A DNA stretch of 64,000 nucleotides from Sphingobacteriales bacterium (GTDB taxonomy: Bacteria; Bacteroidota; Bacteroidia; Chitinophagales; Chitinophagaceae), in the NCBI GenBank assembly GCA_027484425.1, contig JAIXSZ010000087.1, positions 33,649 through 97,648 on the forward strand, in the 5' to 3' direction. This document shows positions 27,201 through 39,800 of the stretch, one piece after another. Within the stretch, counting starts at the first letter, position 1. Each line of letters opens with the position of its first letter. The notes beneath the pieces are model-generated. The model ran no database searches, was not told the origin of the DNA, and worked only from the letters and a program-made list of their open reading frames with translations. Position numbers and translations under genes: made by a program.

Positions 27201-27544
27201 TTTGCTATTAAAAGTTGATAATCCCTTGCATTTCCTTGCCTGTCTTTTACTGCAAATAGAACATCTAGAGCTTCTCTGTATCTTTTAGCAGCATAATAAC
27301 TCAAGCCCATTTCAAACTGAGCAAGGACATAAGCCGAATCTCCGGGGTTTACCTTTTTGTATTGATCTATGGCTTCTTGGTAGTCACCTTTATCATGTTT
27401 TTCAACACCCATGTTAATCCGCGCTTGGCCCTTGATATAGGGTGCACCAATGTTTGGACGTTGGGCAAATGAAACTGTACTGAATAATTCTAGCACGATT
27501 GAGGCCAGTAAGCAAAAGCAGCTACGAGTAAATAATGTTTTCAT
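24248..27544 (-). CDS. TPR plus long MORN-repeat protein (YwqK-like), exported
   Basis: 1098 residues. A signal peptide (CFCLLASIVLELFSTVSFAQ) is followed by TPR-like helical repeats (about 40-230, for example GDYQEAIDQYKKVNPGDSAY). A helical linker leads to a very long array of MORN/YwqK-type beta-hairpin repeats from about 370 to the end, of the form G-x-W-x-x-Y-x-x-N-G-x-x-x-x-x-x-x-Y-x-N-G (GKWVYFSNGKLSLTDIYENG, GTWEYYYNHGVVDSREFY). Such proteins are often labelled 'toxin-antitoxin YwqK antitoxin', which the repeats alone do not justify. First gene of the operon with two transglutaminase-like proteins; a scaffold or surface role is the simplest guess. Confidence 0.85.
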   Translation of the reverse strand: MKTLFTRSCFCLLASIVLELFSTVSFAQRPNIGAPYIKGQARINMGVEKHDKGDYQEAIDQYKKVNPGDSAYVLAQFEMGLSYYAAKRYREALDVLFAVKDRQGNARDYQLLIANVYDDLAMADSSDWWYNKVRNQFPLHHMADYESAVARIKREKYAEALTLLFNSLQKQPFYLKSHYQVANLAAEAGQPALAILAYHFASILQDNADDKFEIIKLNESIASDEFRKDLKNVPEDLFGHSEALSELNQLILSKVALNNNFKVGIKLNFKLTRQLQLILQKLPKSTEGLNELAIEYLNFYQKAIEASSYQAVILAGLKGLNSEEINDAVKKEKATIKKFVDWAGNYFLEKRETVVLSDSNGVRKKYMTRIKKGNIAAFGERILGEGLDGEWSFVDQNGEVEARGMYKNGKREGKWVYFSNGKLSLTDIYENGKENGPYKRFFENGIVREEGQQKNGLFEGEIKIYYPSGKLNIVINAVSGKRSGKTKRYDIEGSLISEVQEKDDLLEGKAVYFYPSGIKKSEGLNKANERVGKWAFWHKNGVKEAEGDFVNGNLNGDWIYWYSNGAKEKQMTYENGKITGIAKSWYPDGKIKFEENWKDGELNGISTYYARGGWKYAAFNYNKGVIKRMQHWKPDGSLVADVSNNVDEFKVVFYDEFGQLKSEGAYKKNVPIGLWTYYDSGVKSSTVTFVNGVKEGIEQEYYSSGSLKSEYFYRNGEIDGYFRSYLPSGGPKVDGFFQNGEREGTWEYYYNHGVVDSREFYVDGKLNGADREYEVNEELMYEEFYEYGVYKGLIQYDTLGKVYNNSLLNNFSGKVRMLHPNRRIKYEANYANGSKVDEPLIHYLSDGTVFRKETYKNGLRSGLFEEFNRYGKLSERSWYKNGELDSLSLDYSLNGKLQDSTQYDLGKKHGVETSFHFSGIKISESRYEWGLLQGSKRLFNDEGKVVAVLEYNNDYLVGFSQIGPDGKMSAMKYIDAQTAQIRAHHPNGKLAFEFQIVRGVFSGAYKMFMSNGNLLAECFYENGQRQGLAKDYFKNGKLMQQLNFERNDQHGPYKKYFESGLLMESGHYYYGTLHGLIQYYNTLGKVEKQVNYRYGKLL

Positions 27545-27610
27545 ATTGCAAGCAATATAAGCGGATGAAAGAAAATTAAAGCTTGTAGTTCTAAAAAGTT
27601 ATAAAAATAG

Positions 27611-27640
27611 AATGCCCCTGCCTGAATAGGCAGGGGCATT
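27611..27640 (-). terminator. Terminator after the giant surface protein gene
   Basis: Perfect 13-bp arms AATGCCCCTGCCT (27611-27623) and AGGCAGGGGCATT (27628-27640) with a 4-bp loop, starting 18 bp past the stop codon; followed on the minus strand by CTATTTTTATAAC. Confidence 0.9.
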
Positions 27641-27658
27641 TAAGATGACCCTACGGGA

Positions 27659-27860
27659 TTACTTCACTGATTTGAAAACTTTCTCAGTAAATACACCGCG
27701 GTTGGTAGAGACTTCAATCAAGTAAACACCGAGTGGGAGATTTACTCTTTGTTCAACAGTACCACTGTGCTCAAGTCCTTGCGCATTGAATACGCGACGA
27801 CCGCTAAGATCCATCACTTGAACAGACTCAACTACAGTTCCTTCTGCAAGGCCGGTGATG
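27659..27860 (-). other. T9SS type A sorting domain of the giant protein
   Basis: Encodes the last ~67 residues: a beta-sandwich with VVESVQVMDLSGRRVFNAQG, then VNLPLGVYLIEVSTNRGVFTEKVFKSVK in two short pieces, the usual end of Por secretion signals. Supports export by T9SS. Confidence 0.9.
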
Positions 27861-30800
27861 CGAAGCACATCAGCGCTGAAGAACATACCAGGCTTGGTTT
27901 GCTGGATAGTTGGAACGGAAGTAGTAAGAGGCTGGAAGTGGAGATAGAAGCGACCAGTAAATGAACCTGTGGAAGTTGCGTTGAATACATACGCACTGTT
28001 ACGAAGGTTGTGCATAGTTCCGGTAACCATATCCTGAAGGTAAATACCAGTAGAGGCATCCACATTTTCAAGTTGGTCTATCATAAACGTATGCTGGCCA
28101 GTAACATTAACATCGAGACCAAGCTCAACTACTTTGGCTGAATTAAGTTCACCCATTGCATTAACTGCCATGTCTGCACCATTCAAGCGGCTATAGAGGC
28201 TTACAACTGGATTTCCCTTGTTCTTACGTCCATCCCAAAGTCTATCGTACTGATCAGTTGCATCAGCAGTGAAAGCAATCAAAGTATTATTAGCCACATT
28301 CTGACTATTGTGTGCCAGAAGGGTAATTCTCTGAATGCTGTTCTGGGTACGGAACATGGAAGCAGCAGTAGCATTTCTCATGCTGTTAGTGAAGGAAAGG
28401 CTAGTAGCGGTAGCATCAACAAAGAAACCTTGAGCTACCCCTACCTGGAACGGAGCGTTAGCCAATGTACGCGTTACATAATCAGCACCTGTAAAGTTGT
28501 TGTTACTAACGTTAGTGGTAAAGGCTGTGTTCCAGAAGTAGAGAGGGCCAACCATATTAGCAGCGTTGTCAACAATAAAGGTTGCACCATCGATAGAACT
28601 AGGGTAAGGGTTACCAACCAAGTTCCAATCATCGTTAATGCCTGGATTTACAGACATCGGAACGTTGATGTTTCCATTATTCGGCATACCACTGAACTGA
28701 CGTGTACCGGCAGTTCCAAAACCAGAGTTGCTACCGGTGGATGAGTAGCCTACACCAGGAATCATTGCAGCAGATGAAATCTCAGGAGTCCAGCTTTGAG
28801 TAGCCGCATTGAATGAATAGTTATTGTTTCCGTTCAAAGCAGCAATGGTAGATCCACTCATTGGGGAAGACCAGAAATTATACAACAATGGATTGGTAGA
28901 ACCTGCTCTTCTTTGACGTAATGTTCCGGTGAAAGAACCACCACCGCCAGCAGTACCGGTTCCATGCATCAAGGTACCATTATTCAAGAGAATCAAAGTA
29001 GTTGTTGACAAAGTGGAACTTGAAGCAATTCTAACTGTTCCGTTGAACTGAACCGTTGCACCAGAAAGTGTTTGAGTACCTGTACCTCCAAAAACAATTG
29101 TACCAGTTCCGCCGAAAGTAGTTACACCTGTCGATACGAAAGATACATTACCATTGATAGTCACAGTTCCTGTACCTACGCTTACTTGTCCGTTACCTTC
29201 TACGACAAGCTCACCGATGGTAGATCCATTTGGTAAAGTGACAGAAGTTCCGGCAGGAACACGTACTCGAGTAGTTCCGGTGCTTGCATCTGGAGTACCA
29301 CCAACCCAAGCGCTTCCACTCCAAGTGATGATGTTCTCCACTTTAATAGAGAAGGAAGTTCCGCTAGAGGTACCAGCGTTTGCATTGTAAACACGGATGA
29401 AATACTCTTGACCAGCTGTTAGTCCAGTTGCAATCATGTATTCAGTTCCGTTGTTTCCAGTTGCATTCGTACAACTACCAGCAACTGGCACTAATGAGCC
29501 ACAGCTTCCGCCGAAAGCTTGAACTACAGCGTTCAAACCACCAGCACCTACAACCGTCACTTGAGCGCGGTTACCATTAGCTGTAAACTTATACCAAACA
29601 TCATTCGCCTGAGCCGCAGCACAAGGAGCTAAAGTTTGAGTAGCATTAGAAGAGCTTTCGCCACTTAACAAAGCACCATTTACAGTGAGAGATACCGCTG
29701 ATGCACAGTCATCATTAACTGGAGGAGTTGGAATAGTAGTAAATGATTGTGTAGCACAACCTGTTGCTACGCCGGCAAGGTTACGTGGAACAACTTTCCA
29801 GAAATAGGTCGTGTTGTTTTGCAAACCAGAAGCCACATAGCTATTACCAGCCTGATTCTGACTCACACGAGTAAAGACAGCTTGGTTAGCAACGTTGGTT
29901 TGGTTAGTAGCTAGGTAAACATCATAACCGGTTGGGTTACCTGAAGGAATACCCCAAGAAAGAGTAAGGGAAGTTCCCTGGTTGGTAGCTCCATTAGCAG
30001 GAAGTAAACCTGTAGCACAGCTTGGCAATGTTCCGGAAGTTGCAAACTGACGTGTAGTACAGTTGGCAGAAGTACCGTTTGCATTAACCGCCAACACTCT
30101 CCAGAAGTAATTGGTACTCTGAGCTAGAGTGTTTGCAGTAATGGTAGTGCTAAGTGTAGATAAACCGGATTGGTTTACAAGCATGCTGCCGAAGTTGGAA
30201 GAAGTTGACACTTGGAAAGTGTAGGTAATTCCTGTACCAGGACCTGCAGAAGCAGCCCAGTTGAAAGTATTATCTACAGCAGGATCAAGGTTCGACAGGT
30301 TATCAGATGGTGAGGTTAGAGCAGGACAAGCGGCAGTTGGTGTTTCAGCAAGGATTGAGAATCCAGTTGTTGGCGTAGAGCCACTTGCGAAGTGGTAAAC
30401 ACGTACACGGTAAGTTGTACCTGCAACAGTTGCCAAATCCAAGATTTCAGCACCACCAGCACCGGAATTGTTTACGCAAGTAACCAAGTTAGTAAGTGCA
30501 TTACATGCGCCTGTCATTACTTGTACAACTGCGTTGTAAGGAGCTACTGGAGAAACAGTCAAGCGGGTGTAGGTACTGTTGGCAGTAAAGGTGTACCAAA
30601 CATCATCATCAGCAGTACCAGCCGCACAAGTTGGAATGGTAATGCCAGTTGATGTAGTGGCTCCTGCTGTATTACCAGAGTTAACTGAGGCTCCAAGAGT
30701 AAGAGCCTGAGCACCTGAACAGTTGTCATTAACTGGAGGGGTTAATACAGCATTCAAACCAAGGTTGAAGTAACCGGTAGAGTTGGCAGTTGCACCCCAT

Positions 30801-33800
30801 ACTCGGATGTAGTAAGTGCCAGCGGTAAGACCAGTTGCAGTAATAGATTCTGTTAATCCGGTACCAGCAGCATTAACACAGTTCAAAGAGGTTTGAGAAC
30901 CGCAAGCACCACTGATTAATTGAAGAACTGCATCATAGTTTCCACCAGGAACAACAGTAACAGTAACATTGGAAGTATTGGTCAAGGTGAATTGATACCA
31001 AACGTCACGTTGTTGTAAGTTGGAGCTATTCGCAGAACAGCTAGGAACGCTTGTAGAAACCGTTGAACCTGTTGTACGATAAACGATACAAGGATCAGCA
31101 TTTGCACCATTACCTACTGTTAATAGGGTTGCAGTTGAGCAGTTGTCGTTCAGAGTTGCGTTAGAAGGATCTGTAGGTAGTACAGCGTTAGTACCAGGAG
31201 TAAAGGTAACTTTGGTGTTACAGCTTGGCACGATAGCCAGGTTGTTAACCGAAGTAGCATTCGAGAAGTTGTTTACGTTCTCAAGTTGTTGAGAAATAAA
31301 GTTACCCGCACCACCAGTGGAGTTTAATGCTGAAATACCTGAGGTATATGCATAAACCACATTAGCATTTCCATTCATGGCAATCATGTTGCCATAGATA
31401 AACTCGATTGCACCGGTTGCTTCATAAAGCTTCACTTGGAAGTTTAAGCTAGGTCCTGAAGACGAGAATAACTCAATGTTGGCCCACTCAATGGTGAGAA
31501 CTTGGTTGTTGTTAGTTCCAGTAAGCTGATACTTGATGGAGCTCTGCAGTGCTGCGAGTGTATTATTATTTGGAGAGGTTACAAAGTCAAACCACATTGG
31601 TGCAAGAACTCCAGCTGAAGTTGCAGACACAAAGTTGTTAGTTGCTGTGTTTGCAGTAGCTTGGTTGAAGGTCAAATAACCATTGGTATTAACTCGGATC
31701 TGGCTAACTGGAACACCTTGATAATTGAAATTGAAACCAAATGCAGATAAGTCTAAAGCACCACTAAATACATCATCAGTATTCAAAGTAGGCCAACTAA
31801 AGTTGACACCAGAGTTCATGATAGAAGTGTAAGTCTGACCAGTCTGACGAGCAACATCGTAATCTAGGTTCAATGGAACAAATACACCTACCACATTGGA
31901 GTTAGAGGAAGAACCAAACGCACAGTTTACAACACAACGATAGTATTTAGTACCACCAAGAGCTGGGGTAGTGTACGCGGTGGTATTGCCATTTTGTCCG
32001 CTAGTCACGTTTACCCAACCAGATACTCCATCGTTACTTTCTTGCCACTGATAAGTGATACCATTAGCAGCAGTTTGACCACTTAAGCTAATCACGGTAG
32101 TTCCTCCAGGAGCTACAAAGTTGTTTGCCGCAGCAGCGGTTCCGGCAACTGGAGTTCCTGAACAATTGACCAGGCTACCAACTGCAAAGAATCCAAGACT
32201 AGTTACAGTATCAGAACTGATAGTAGTGAACGGAGTTACAGGAGCTGATGAAATACTGGTATAAGTTCCACTTAGAACAGAAGAGCGAGCCAAACGATTG
32301 TTGGCTCCGAGGCCTTGTTCTGTAACTCTTACTACCGCACTAGAGAAGTAGTTAGGAGAAGAAGTAACTGAAGCTTGCCAGTAACGGTTGTTGAGTGCGC
32401 CAAGAACCACATTGTCAGGGTTACCGGTTGGAGCCACATCATTCAAGACAACACGAACGTCTGTTGTACCAGCATTCAGTGTTTTTGCAGCAACCAGCTC
32501 AAACGGAGCATAAACAGCACCTCCAACTGGGAAGGCATAAGTTGAATCACCAGTTAAGGAAGCCGACATTCTTCTTACAACCGGCCCCACAATGTAAGCA
32601 CTGGAAGAACCTCCAGAGATTGCTGTGGTGAATGGATTGCGAAGCGTCAGCGTATTGGTAGAACTAGTGGTTACCGTTCCATTGGTGAGTGTTAGGGTAG
32701 AAGCTGCATCAAGAATAATTGGGGTACTTAGAGTAATTCCATTACCATTATTGATGGTTACAGAGCGAAGATTACCGGTAGAACCAGATACTGCATTGCG
32801 GTAGGTTCCGGGACCGGAAATAGTCTGAGCATTAACCGCAGAATAAGTAGCACCACTACCTAATGAGATATTGCGAAGAGCAGTGAAGTTTCCACCTGTG
32901 CCAACACTGATATTTCCACCAAGTACTACTTCTCCACCTGATGCTAATGTGTTGAATTCACTGTTATTGGAGATAGTTAGATTTCCAAGAACGTTCATTC
33001 CCAAAAGACCTGGAGAAAGGAAGCGACTTCCAAGGTTACCACCACTGATGGTTACATGATTAACAGGAACACGTACTGAGTTATTTCCGAAAGTTTCCAG
33101 AACAAAACCATCACCGTTGCTACTAGTAGTACTTACACCATTTCCAAATTGAATGGTGTGGCTACCACTAAATGCACTGTTATTAACAGCAGCACCAGTA
33201 ATTCTCAATGCTTGTGTTGTTCCTGCAGCTGAAGTGCTAATGGCAGGATCTACAATTTGAATAGTACCTCCGCTGAAGCTACTAGCTGTGTTAACAGTAA
33301 GTCCCATCGTCAAGATACCAGGAGTAAGATTGAAGGTTGCACCAGAACCAGATCCTGAAGAAACAGTTACAGTTACTGGGTTTGTAGGAAGTACGGAGTA
33401 AATACCTGGGTTCACTACCCTTACAGTGGCAACACCGGTTCCAGAAAGCGTAGCAACCTGAAGTTGTGCTGGCTGGGTAAATACGCCACCAGAAACATTT
33501 ACGATAGTTCCAACAGTGTAAGAAGTTCCTGCACTAACTACTGCTGCGGAAGAAACCACATTAGCAGTTGCACTTGAAGCTGCATTATTGGCATTGTTTG
33601 GATCTACAGCAATAACACCTCCAGTTTGGCTCACATTAGCTCCAAACAAATTGGCGGTTCCAAACACATTCAAATTACCACCGCTTATAGCAAATGTACC
33701 TGCTGAATGGAAGATGCGGTTAGCAGAAGTTGCTGAACCAACATTTACATTACCACTTGACATGCTAAACGTTGACATAGAGAAGTTGTTCAGTCCAAGA

Positions 33801-36800
33801 CCAGCCGCTCCGGTTACATTAAGCGTACCGCCGGAAACTGTAAGATTACCACTATTAAATGCACTAGATGCAACATTTAAGGTGCTTCCTGAAAGCGTCA
33901 AACCACCATTAGGATTGATAGCGATACCGTTACATACAGCAGCCTGTGCGTCCACAGTAACTGTAGTTCCACCAGTAATCACTACGTCATTGGTAGCATC
34001 AGGAACAATTCCTGTGTTCCATGTATTCACATCCTCCCAAGATCCTGTTGCAATTGCAAAAGTAGTAGGAGCCAATGTAGCAGTAGTAGCATTTCCACCA
34101 ACTCGGTAGGTAGTGTTGTTGAAAACTAAAGAAAGTGCTGCATTAGGGAAGGCACGAGATACTGCCGGAGTGGCAAATGTGCCTGTTCCTGCAGAACCTG
34201 TTGTTGTATTATCCGTTCCATTAACAAAACGAAGTGTTGTTACATCTGAGAAACCACCGACACCAATCACTGAAGCAGTAGGAACCAGTGAATTTGTACC
34301 GAGGTTCAATCCACTTTGAGCAAATGTCCAGGAAGAGTTGGTGGTGCGATCTACTAATACACCATTATCAGTGAAGGAAGTGATGTTGGTATTTCCAACT
34401 GCACCATTATGGCGAGCTGAAATTCGGCCTCCGGCAGTTAACGAACCGCTATTAAGCAAGTTAAAGTTGACTGAACGATTATTTCCAACAAAGCTGAATG
34501 GGAAGAGGAAGGTTCCTGCTTGGGTTAAAGTAGCTGTACCAACCCAACGGCTAAAGAAGCCGGTAGAAGCAGCAAAGCTTCCGGCAGTATAGGTTAACGT
34601 TCCGATAGAAGAAGCTGAAGTACCAAGCGTGAAGGTATTAGCTCCTAAATCGATGATACCATCTAACATGGTTAATGTACCGCTTACTGTACCAGTTCCT
34701 GTATTGCTAAGGGTGCTAATTGTAACACCGGAAGCATTATTCATAATGAAGTTGGTAAAGTTGGCAGTAGGTGAAGCCGCAAGGTTACGGAAGGTTCCTG
34801 AACCACCAATAGTAGAGGCAATAGGAGATAGATTTCCAGTCGCTCTAACTGCTAGGGTTCCAATGGAGGTTAAGGTTCCATTGTTCGTCAAGGTTCCATT
34901 GATGTTCAAGGTACCACCTGTAGGGATCTGCATTTCAGAACTTGCGTTGATGGTAAGTGTACCGGTAATATCAACGGCTTGCGCAGTACTGGTTGTAGTA
35001 CTTACAAAACGGTTAGTGCCTGAGCCTCCATTTACTTGAACATTACCAAGTGGAACTGCAATGCCTCCAGAGAACAAAGTAGCAACACTAAAGCCTTGGC
35101 TTGCTACACCAGCTGTTGTGCTGGTACCATCTCCAAAGCGCACCAAAGTGCCACTAAAGTCACAATTTGCATTTGATAAATTAGATCGGTTAATCGCAAA
35201 AGACAACCCTGTATTAGCATGTGGGTCCACAATGGTAATGGTACCCCCTGTAGCAGTGATTGCATTACCTGCTGAACCAACTGAGAAGTTCAACAAGTTT
35301 TGGTTGGATGCTACACTAGTAGCTGCTGTGCCCGAGTTACCATCAATGTTGAAGTTACCACCTGACATGTTGAAAGAAGAACCGCTACCGAAGTTGGCAA
35401 ATCCATTTACATTCAAAGTACCAGAAGAAATTGCAACTGTACCACTCACATCCAACATACGGTTTCCACCGCCTGCAGGACCAATAGTAAGGGTACCACC
35501 TGATAAGGTTAATTGAGCATTAGATTGAACAGTAACACCATTTGCAGCTGAAGTACCATCAGCAGTAACATTGTATGGTGTAGCAATTACTACATTGGCT
35601 GTTGATGGTGGAACCGCGTTCAAATCCCAAGTTGCAGCATCATTCCAGTTTCCTGAAGCAATCGCTGTATAGATAACTGGGAAGTTCTGGCTGTTTCCAC
35701 CCAAGTAGAAAGTTCCGGTGCTGTTAAACAAAGCAGAGGAAATACCTGTCCTGCTTACGTTAGCTACACCAGAAACAAAGGTAGAGGTAGTGCCATGTGA
35801 ACCAGGAGCAATACCGTTTGCAGCTGTCACTCTCATGTCAGCTGGAGTGGTAACATTTTGGAAAATGCTAGCAGCTCTTAGTTGCACCGACATGGTAGTA
35901 CTGGCATATCCATTTCCGGTAGAAACTACCCAACCACCTGCTGTACGATTATCAACAGTAACCGTTCCATCGGTATAAGATGGGGTTATGGTAGCTAATC
36001 CGTTAGCATCTGCAAAGCGAACACTGATGGTTCCACCAGCAGTAGCTGAGGTTTGTCCCATAAAGAAGGTACGATCTAACCCTTGTGTAGTTGCAAATGG
36101 GAATTGTCCAGCTGCTGCTGTAATCGTTACAGCACCAGTTCCGACCCAACGAGTAAACGTACCGGTTGTAGAAGTGAAGAATCCAGTGCCCGCTGTAAGC
36201 GTACCAGGCGCGGCTGCGCTTGTTCCTAAGGTTAAGTTGTTGGTTCCCAAGTTAATAAGAGAACCCGCTGTATTCAATGTTCCCGCAACAACCAAGTTGT
36301 TAACATTAACTGTTGCTCCTTGTAAATAGGAGTTGTTGTTGAAGGTTAAACTAGCAAAAGAACCTGTTGAAATGAAGGAGCCTGCTGTTAAAGTAGCGGT
36401 TGCTCCAGTTCCAGTACCACCTGTTAAATTCAATGTACCAGAAGGTTCTGCTGTATATGCACCAGGACTTTCAAGGGTAAGTGCAGTAATAGTACCAAGG
36501 TTAACTCCTGTAACTTTAAAGGTAGCAGCAGTTGTGAATGTGCCACCTGAAACAGTTAGGATGTCTCCAAGAGAATATCCAGTACCTGCTGAAGCAATTG
36601 CAATAGTTGGCGTTGAGTTTCTAAAAGTACCAGTACCTCCTAATGATTGTGCAACAGGGTTTCCGCTACCCGCGAATGAAAGGTTAACAAGTCCACCAGT
36701 AGTTGGAACATTTGAAGTAAACCATGTTCCATTGTTGGTAATATTTCCAGCAATGTTCACGTTTGTAGCTCCCTGACGGTAAACAGAACCTGAGTTGATA

Positions 36801-39800
36801 GTAAAGTTTCCAAGAATGGTTTGAGTGGTGCCAGGGCCAAGATTCACAAAACGTCCTGAACCCGAACCACCATTAACCGTTACATTACCCAAACGGAAAC
36901 TCAAACCACCGCTTACACGGAAGCCGTTTACTGAGTTATTTGAGTTTGTTCCTGATGAACCACCTAAAACAAGGGTATGACCTACGCAGTTTGTGGTGAT
37001 TGTTGGCGTATAACTCATTGATAAACCAGTTCCTGAGAAAACAGGGTCAACGATAGTCATGGTACCACCATTCAACTGAACTCCGATTGGAGTAGCAGCA
37101 AATGAAACCGCATCAATACCTTCTGGAACAGAAGTAGAAGCACTTCCGCTGTTAGGGTCAACATTGATGTTACCACCTAACTGACTAAATAATGCATTGG
37201 CTGTTTGAGCAAACTGAGCATTACCATTGATATCAAGTGAACCACCTGAAACATTGGTGATACCATTGTTTTGGAAGGTTCTGTTGTGGCCACCCGCAGT
37301 ACCAACTACAACAGTACCATTGGTTTGCTGATACGAACCTGTAGTTCCAACTGCAACAGCAATTGTAGAGATACCGAGGTTAAAAGTAGCACCGGAGCCT
37401 GAACCACCAGTTACCGAAACTGGGTTAGTGGGCAGTCCATTGTAGCTTCCGGGATTAAGAATATTCACCAATTGAATACCACCTGAACCATCTACCAAGG
37501 TTACAAGGAAAGTGGCGCTGCTTCCTGAACCTCCTGTAACTGTAACCACATTGTTTACAGCATATCCTGTTCCACCAAGAACAGGTGTTGCAGAAGTAAC
37601 CTCAGCTGAACCCTCTACATTGAGCGTTCCACCACCTACGTTGAAAGTACCATTCAATACCACGTTACCACCTATGTTAAGGGTATTGGCATTCAAGTTT
37701 AAAGTACCACCATTATCAATAGTCAATTTGCTGGCATTGTATGAACCACCTCCTTGAACATTGACCGTAACTCCAGAAGGAATTACAGCAGCTTCAGCAG
37801 CAGTTGGGGGTGTACCTGAATTCCAAGTAGCACCATTACCCCAGTCACCACTGGCAATTGCTGTTACCACCGCAAGTGCATTGGAATTTTGAGTACCAAC
37901 ATGGAAGGTGTTATTCAATAAAGCAGTAGAAGTCAAAATCTTATTGACCTGAGTATTTGGAGCTGCTCCTGTATTCGCTAATGATCTACCGATTGGGTTA
38001 GCAGCAGTAGAGGATACAAGTCTCAAATCTCCGGCATTGAAAGACTGAATCATATTCGTGGTTGTAGCACGAATGGTCCAGCTTCCGTTACCAAGTCCAT
38101 TTCCGGTAGAAATTGCCCAACCTGAATTGGAACGTGTGTCGATGTTGTTATAGTTTACAAATCCTGATACTCCAGAAACTTCATTGAAGGAAGTCATTGG
38201 TGTTAAACCACCAGCAGAGTTGACAGTTACTGAAACAGTACCCCCACTGCTAAGTGAGGTAGCAGGGTTAATCAAAATGCTTCGGTTGTTGGTATTTGCT
38301 CCCATTGGGAAAAGACCATCTACCGAGGCTGCTGACTTAACCGTTCCGTTGTACCAGCGAGTCATACTTCCAGAACCTACCACTAAACCTGAGGTATAAG
38401 CAAGTGAGCCGGGAACAGCAGTGGAAGAACCAATGATCAGGTTGTTTCCATCTAAGTCCACGTTTCCACCACCTAATGTTAGTCCAGGTGCAGTAGTTAA
38501 GCTTCCAGAGCCATCACCAATGATCAAATCTCCTCCAACAATCTTCATTCCGAGGCTATTGGTTAAGGAAAGGATATTGATGGTTCTGGCCCAAACTCCG
38601 TTACCTGTAGTAGTTGGAATTTCAGGACCTGTGATGTGCTGTTGGGTCTCCTGAGCAATTAACACTACATAAGCAGCAGTTCCCACGTTGAATGCGGGAG
38701 TAGTGGCAAAGTTTCCGGAAGCAGTTGGCCCAGCAGCATTTCCGTACTGAAGTACTACATCGGTGTTTCCTGTACCCAAAATTGCGTTATGAGTAGGAGA
38801 GTTATTGATAGAACCGTTGAAGAAGTTAACACGCTGCGTACGAATGGTCGCATTCAGGGTTAGACCAGCAGTATTCTGCATAGAGAAACCAGCAGCAGGT
38901 GAGTTGATCCCTGTTCCGGTGTAGGTCTGTGGAGTTGTTCCAAAGAAGGTAAACCTACTATTCACCGGATAGGCATCAATGACACCATTGTTAACAAAAG
39001 TGGCACCACTATAAAGGATAGTAAATCCGTTCAGGGCCATTGCCGTATTCGGATTTACAGTGGTGGTTCCACGAACGTTGATTTGTGCAATTAAGATTGC
39101 TGATTTGTTGGTAGTGGTATTGTCGATGGTTAAATCGAAAATGTCACCACGCACACGATAAGGAGTACCAGAACCAAGGGTTACCACAGCTCCAGAGCCT
39201 GTACCGCCAGTTAAGGTTATATTTCCGGTTGGGAGTGAAGTGTAAACCCCGGGGTTGTTTACCATGGCCTGGGTAATTACACCACCAGCTCCAATGCTGG
39301 TAACCGTAACGGTGGCAGCTGTGGTAAAACTACCTCCAGACACTGTAAGTACCTGACCAATTGCATAACCTGTACCTCCACTTACTACGTTATTAACCGT
39401 AATGAAGCTATTAGGAGTTGGAGTGCTTCCATTTCCAAGACGAAGATTTCCACCCGTCATGTTGAGGAATCCTGCACCAAAAAGTCCAACCCAATAGTCA
39501 GTTAAAGGAGTTGGAGAAACACCAGTAGTCATCGCTCTACGAACGATGGTAACAGTACCACCTGTAATATTCGCAATGATACCCGCACTGGATAGTGCAA
39601 ACGAAGGGTTCGCAGAAGAGTTACCTAAAGTCGCTACGTTGATGTTTCCCGCAGATTGGGTATAGTTAAAGGCCAAGGTTGTAGCAGGATAACCAAACGC
39701 ACCTGCTACGTTAAGGGTTGCAGCAGCGCCGTCGATGATGAAGGTAGCACCTGTGCTAAACAACAAGTGGTGATCTGCAGCTGTACCAACGTTGAAAGTT

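Noticed and set aside
24248..27544. Toxin-antitoxin system (YwqK antitoxin label)
   Set aside because: MORN/YwqK repeats alone do not show an antitoxin; no toxin gene is next to it and the protein is exported.
33588..36776. Long plus-strand reading frames antisense to the giant protein (several over 100 residues)
   Set aside because: They are Pro/Val-rich mirror images of the Gly/Thr/Asn codons on the other strand, have no family motifs, and lie wholly within the gene at 27659-41602.
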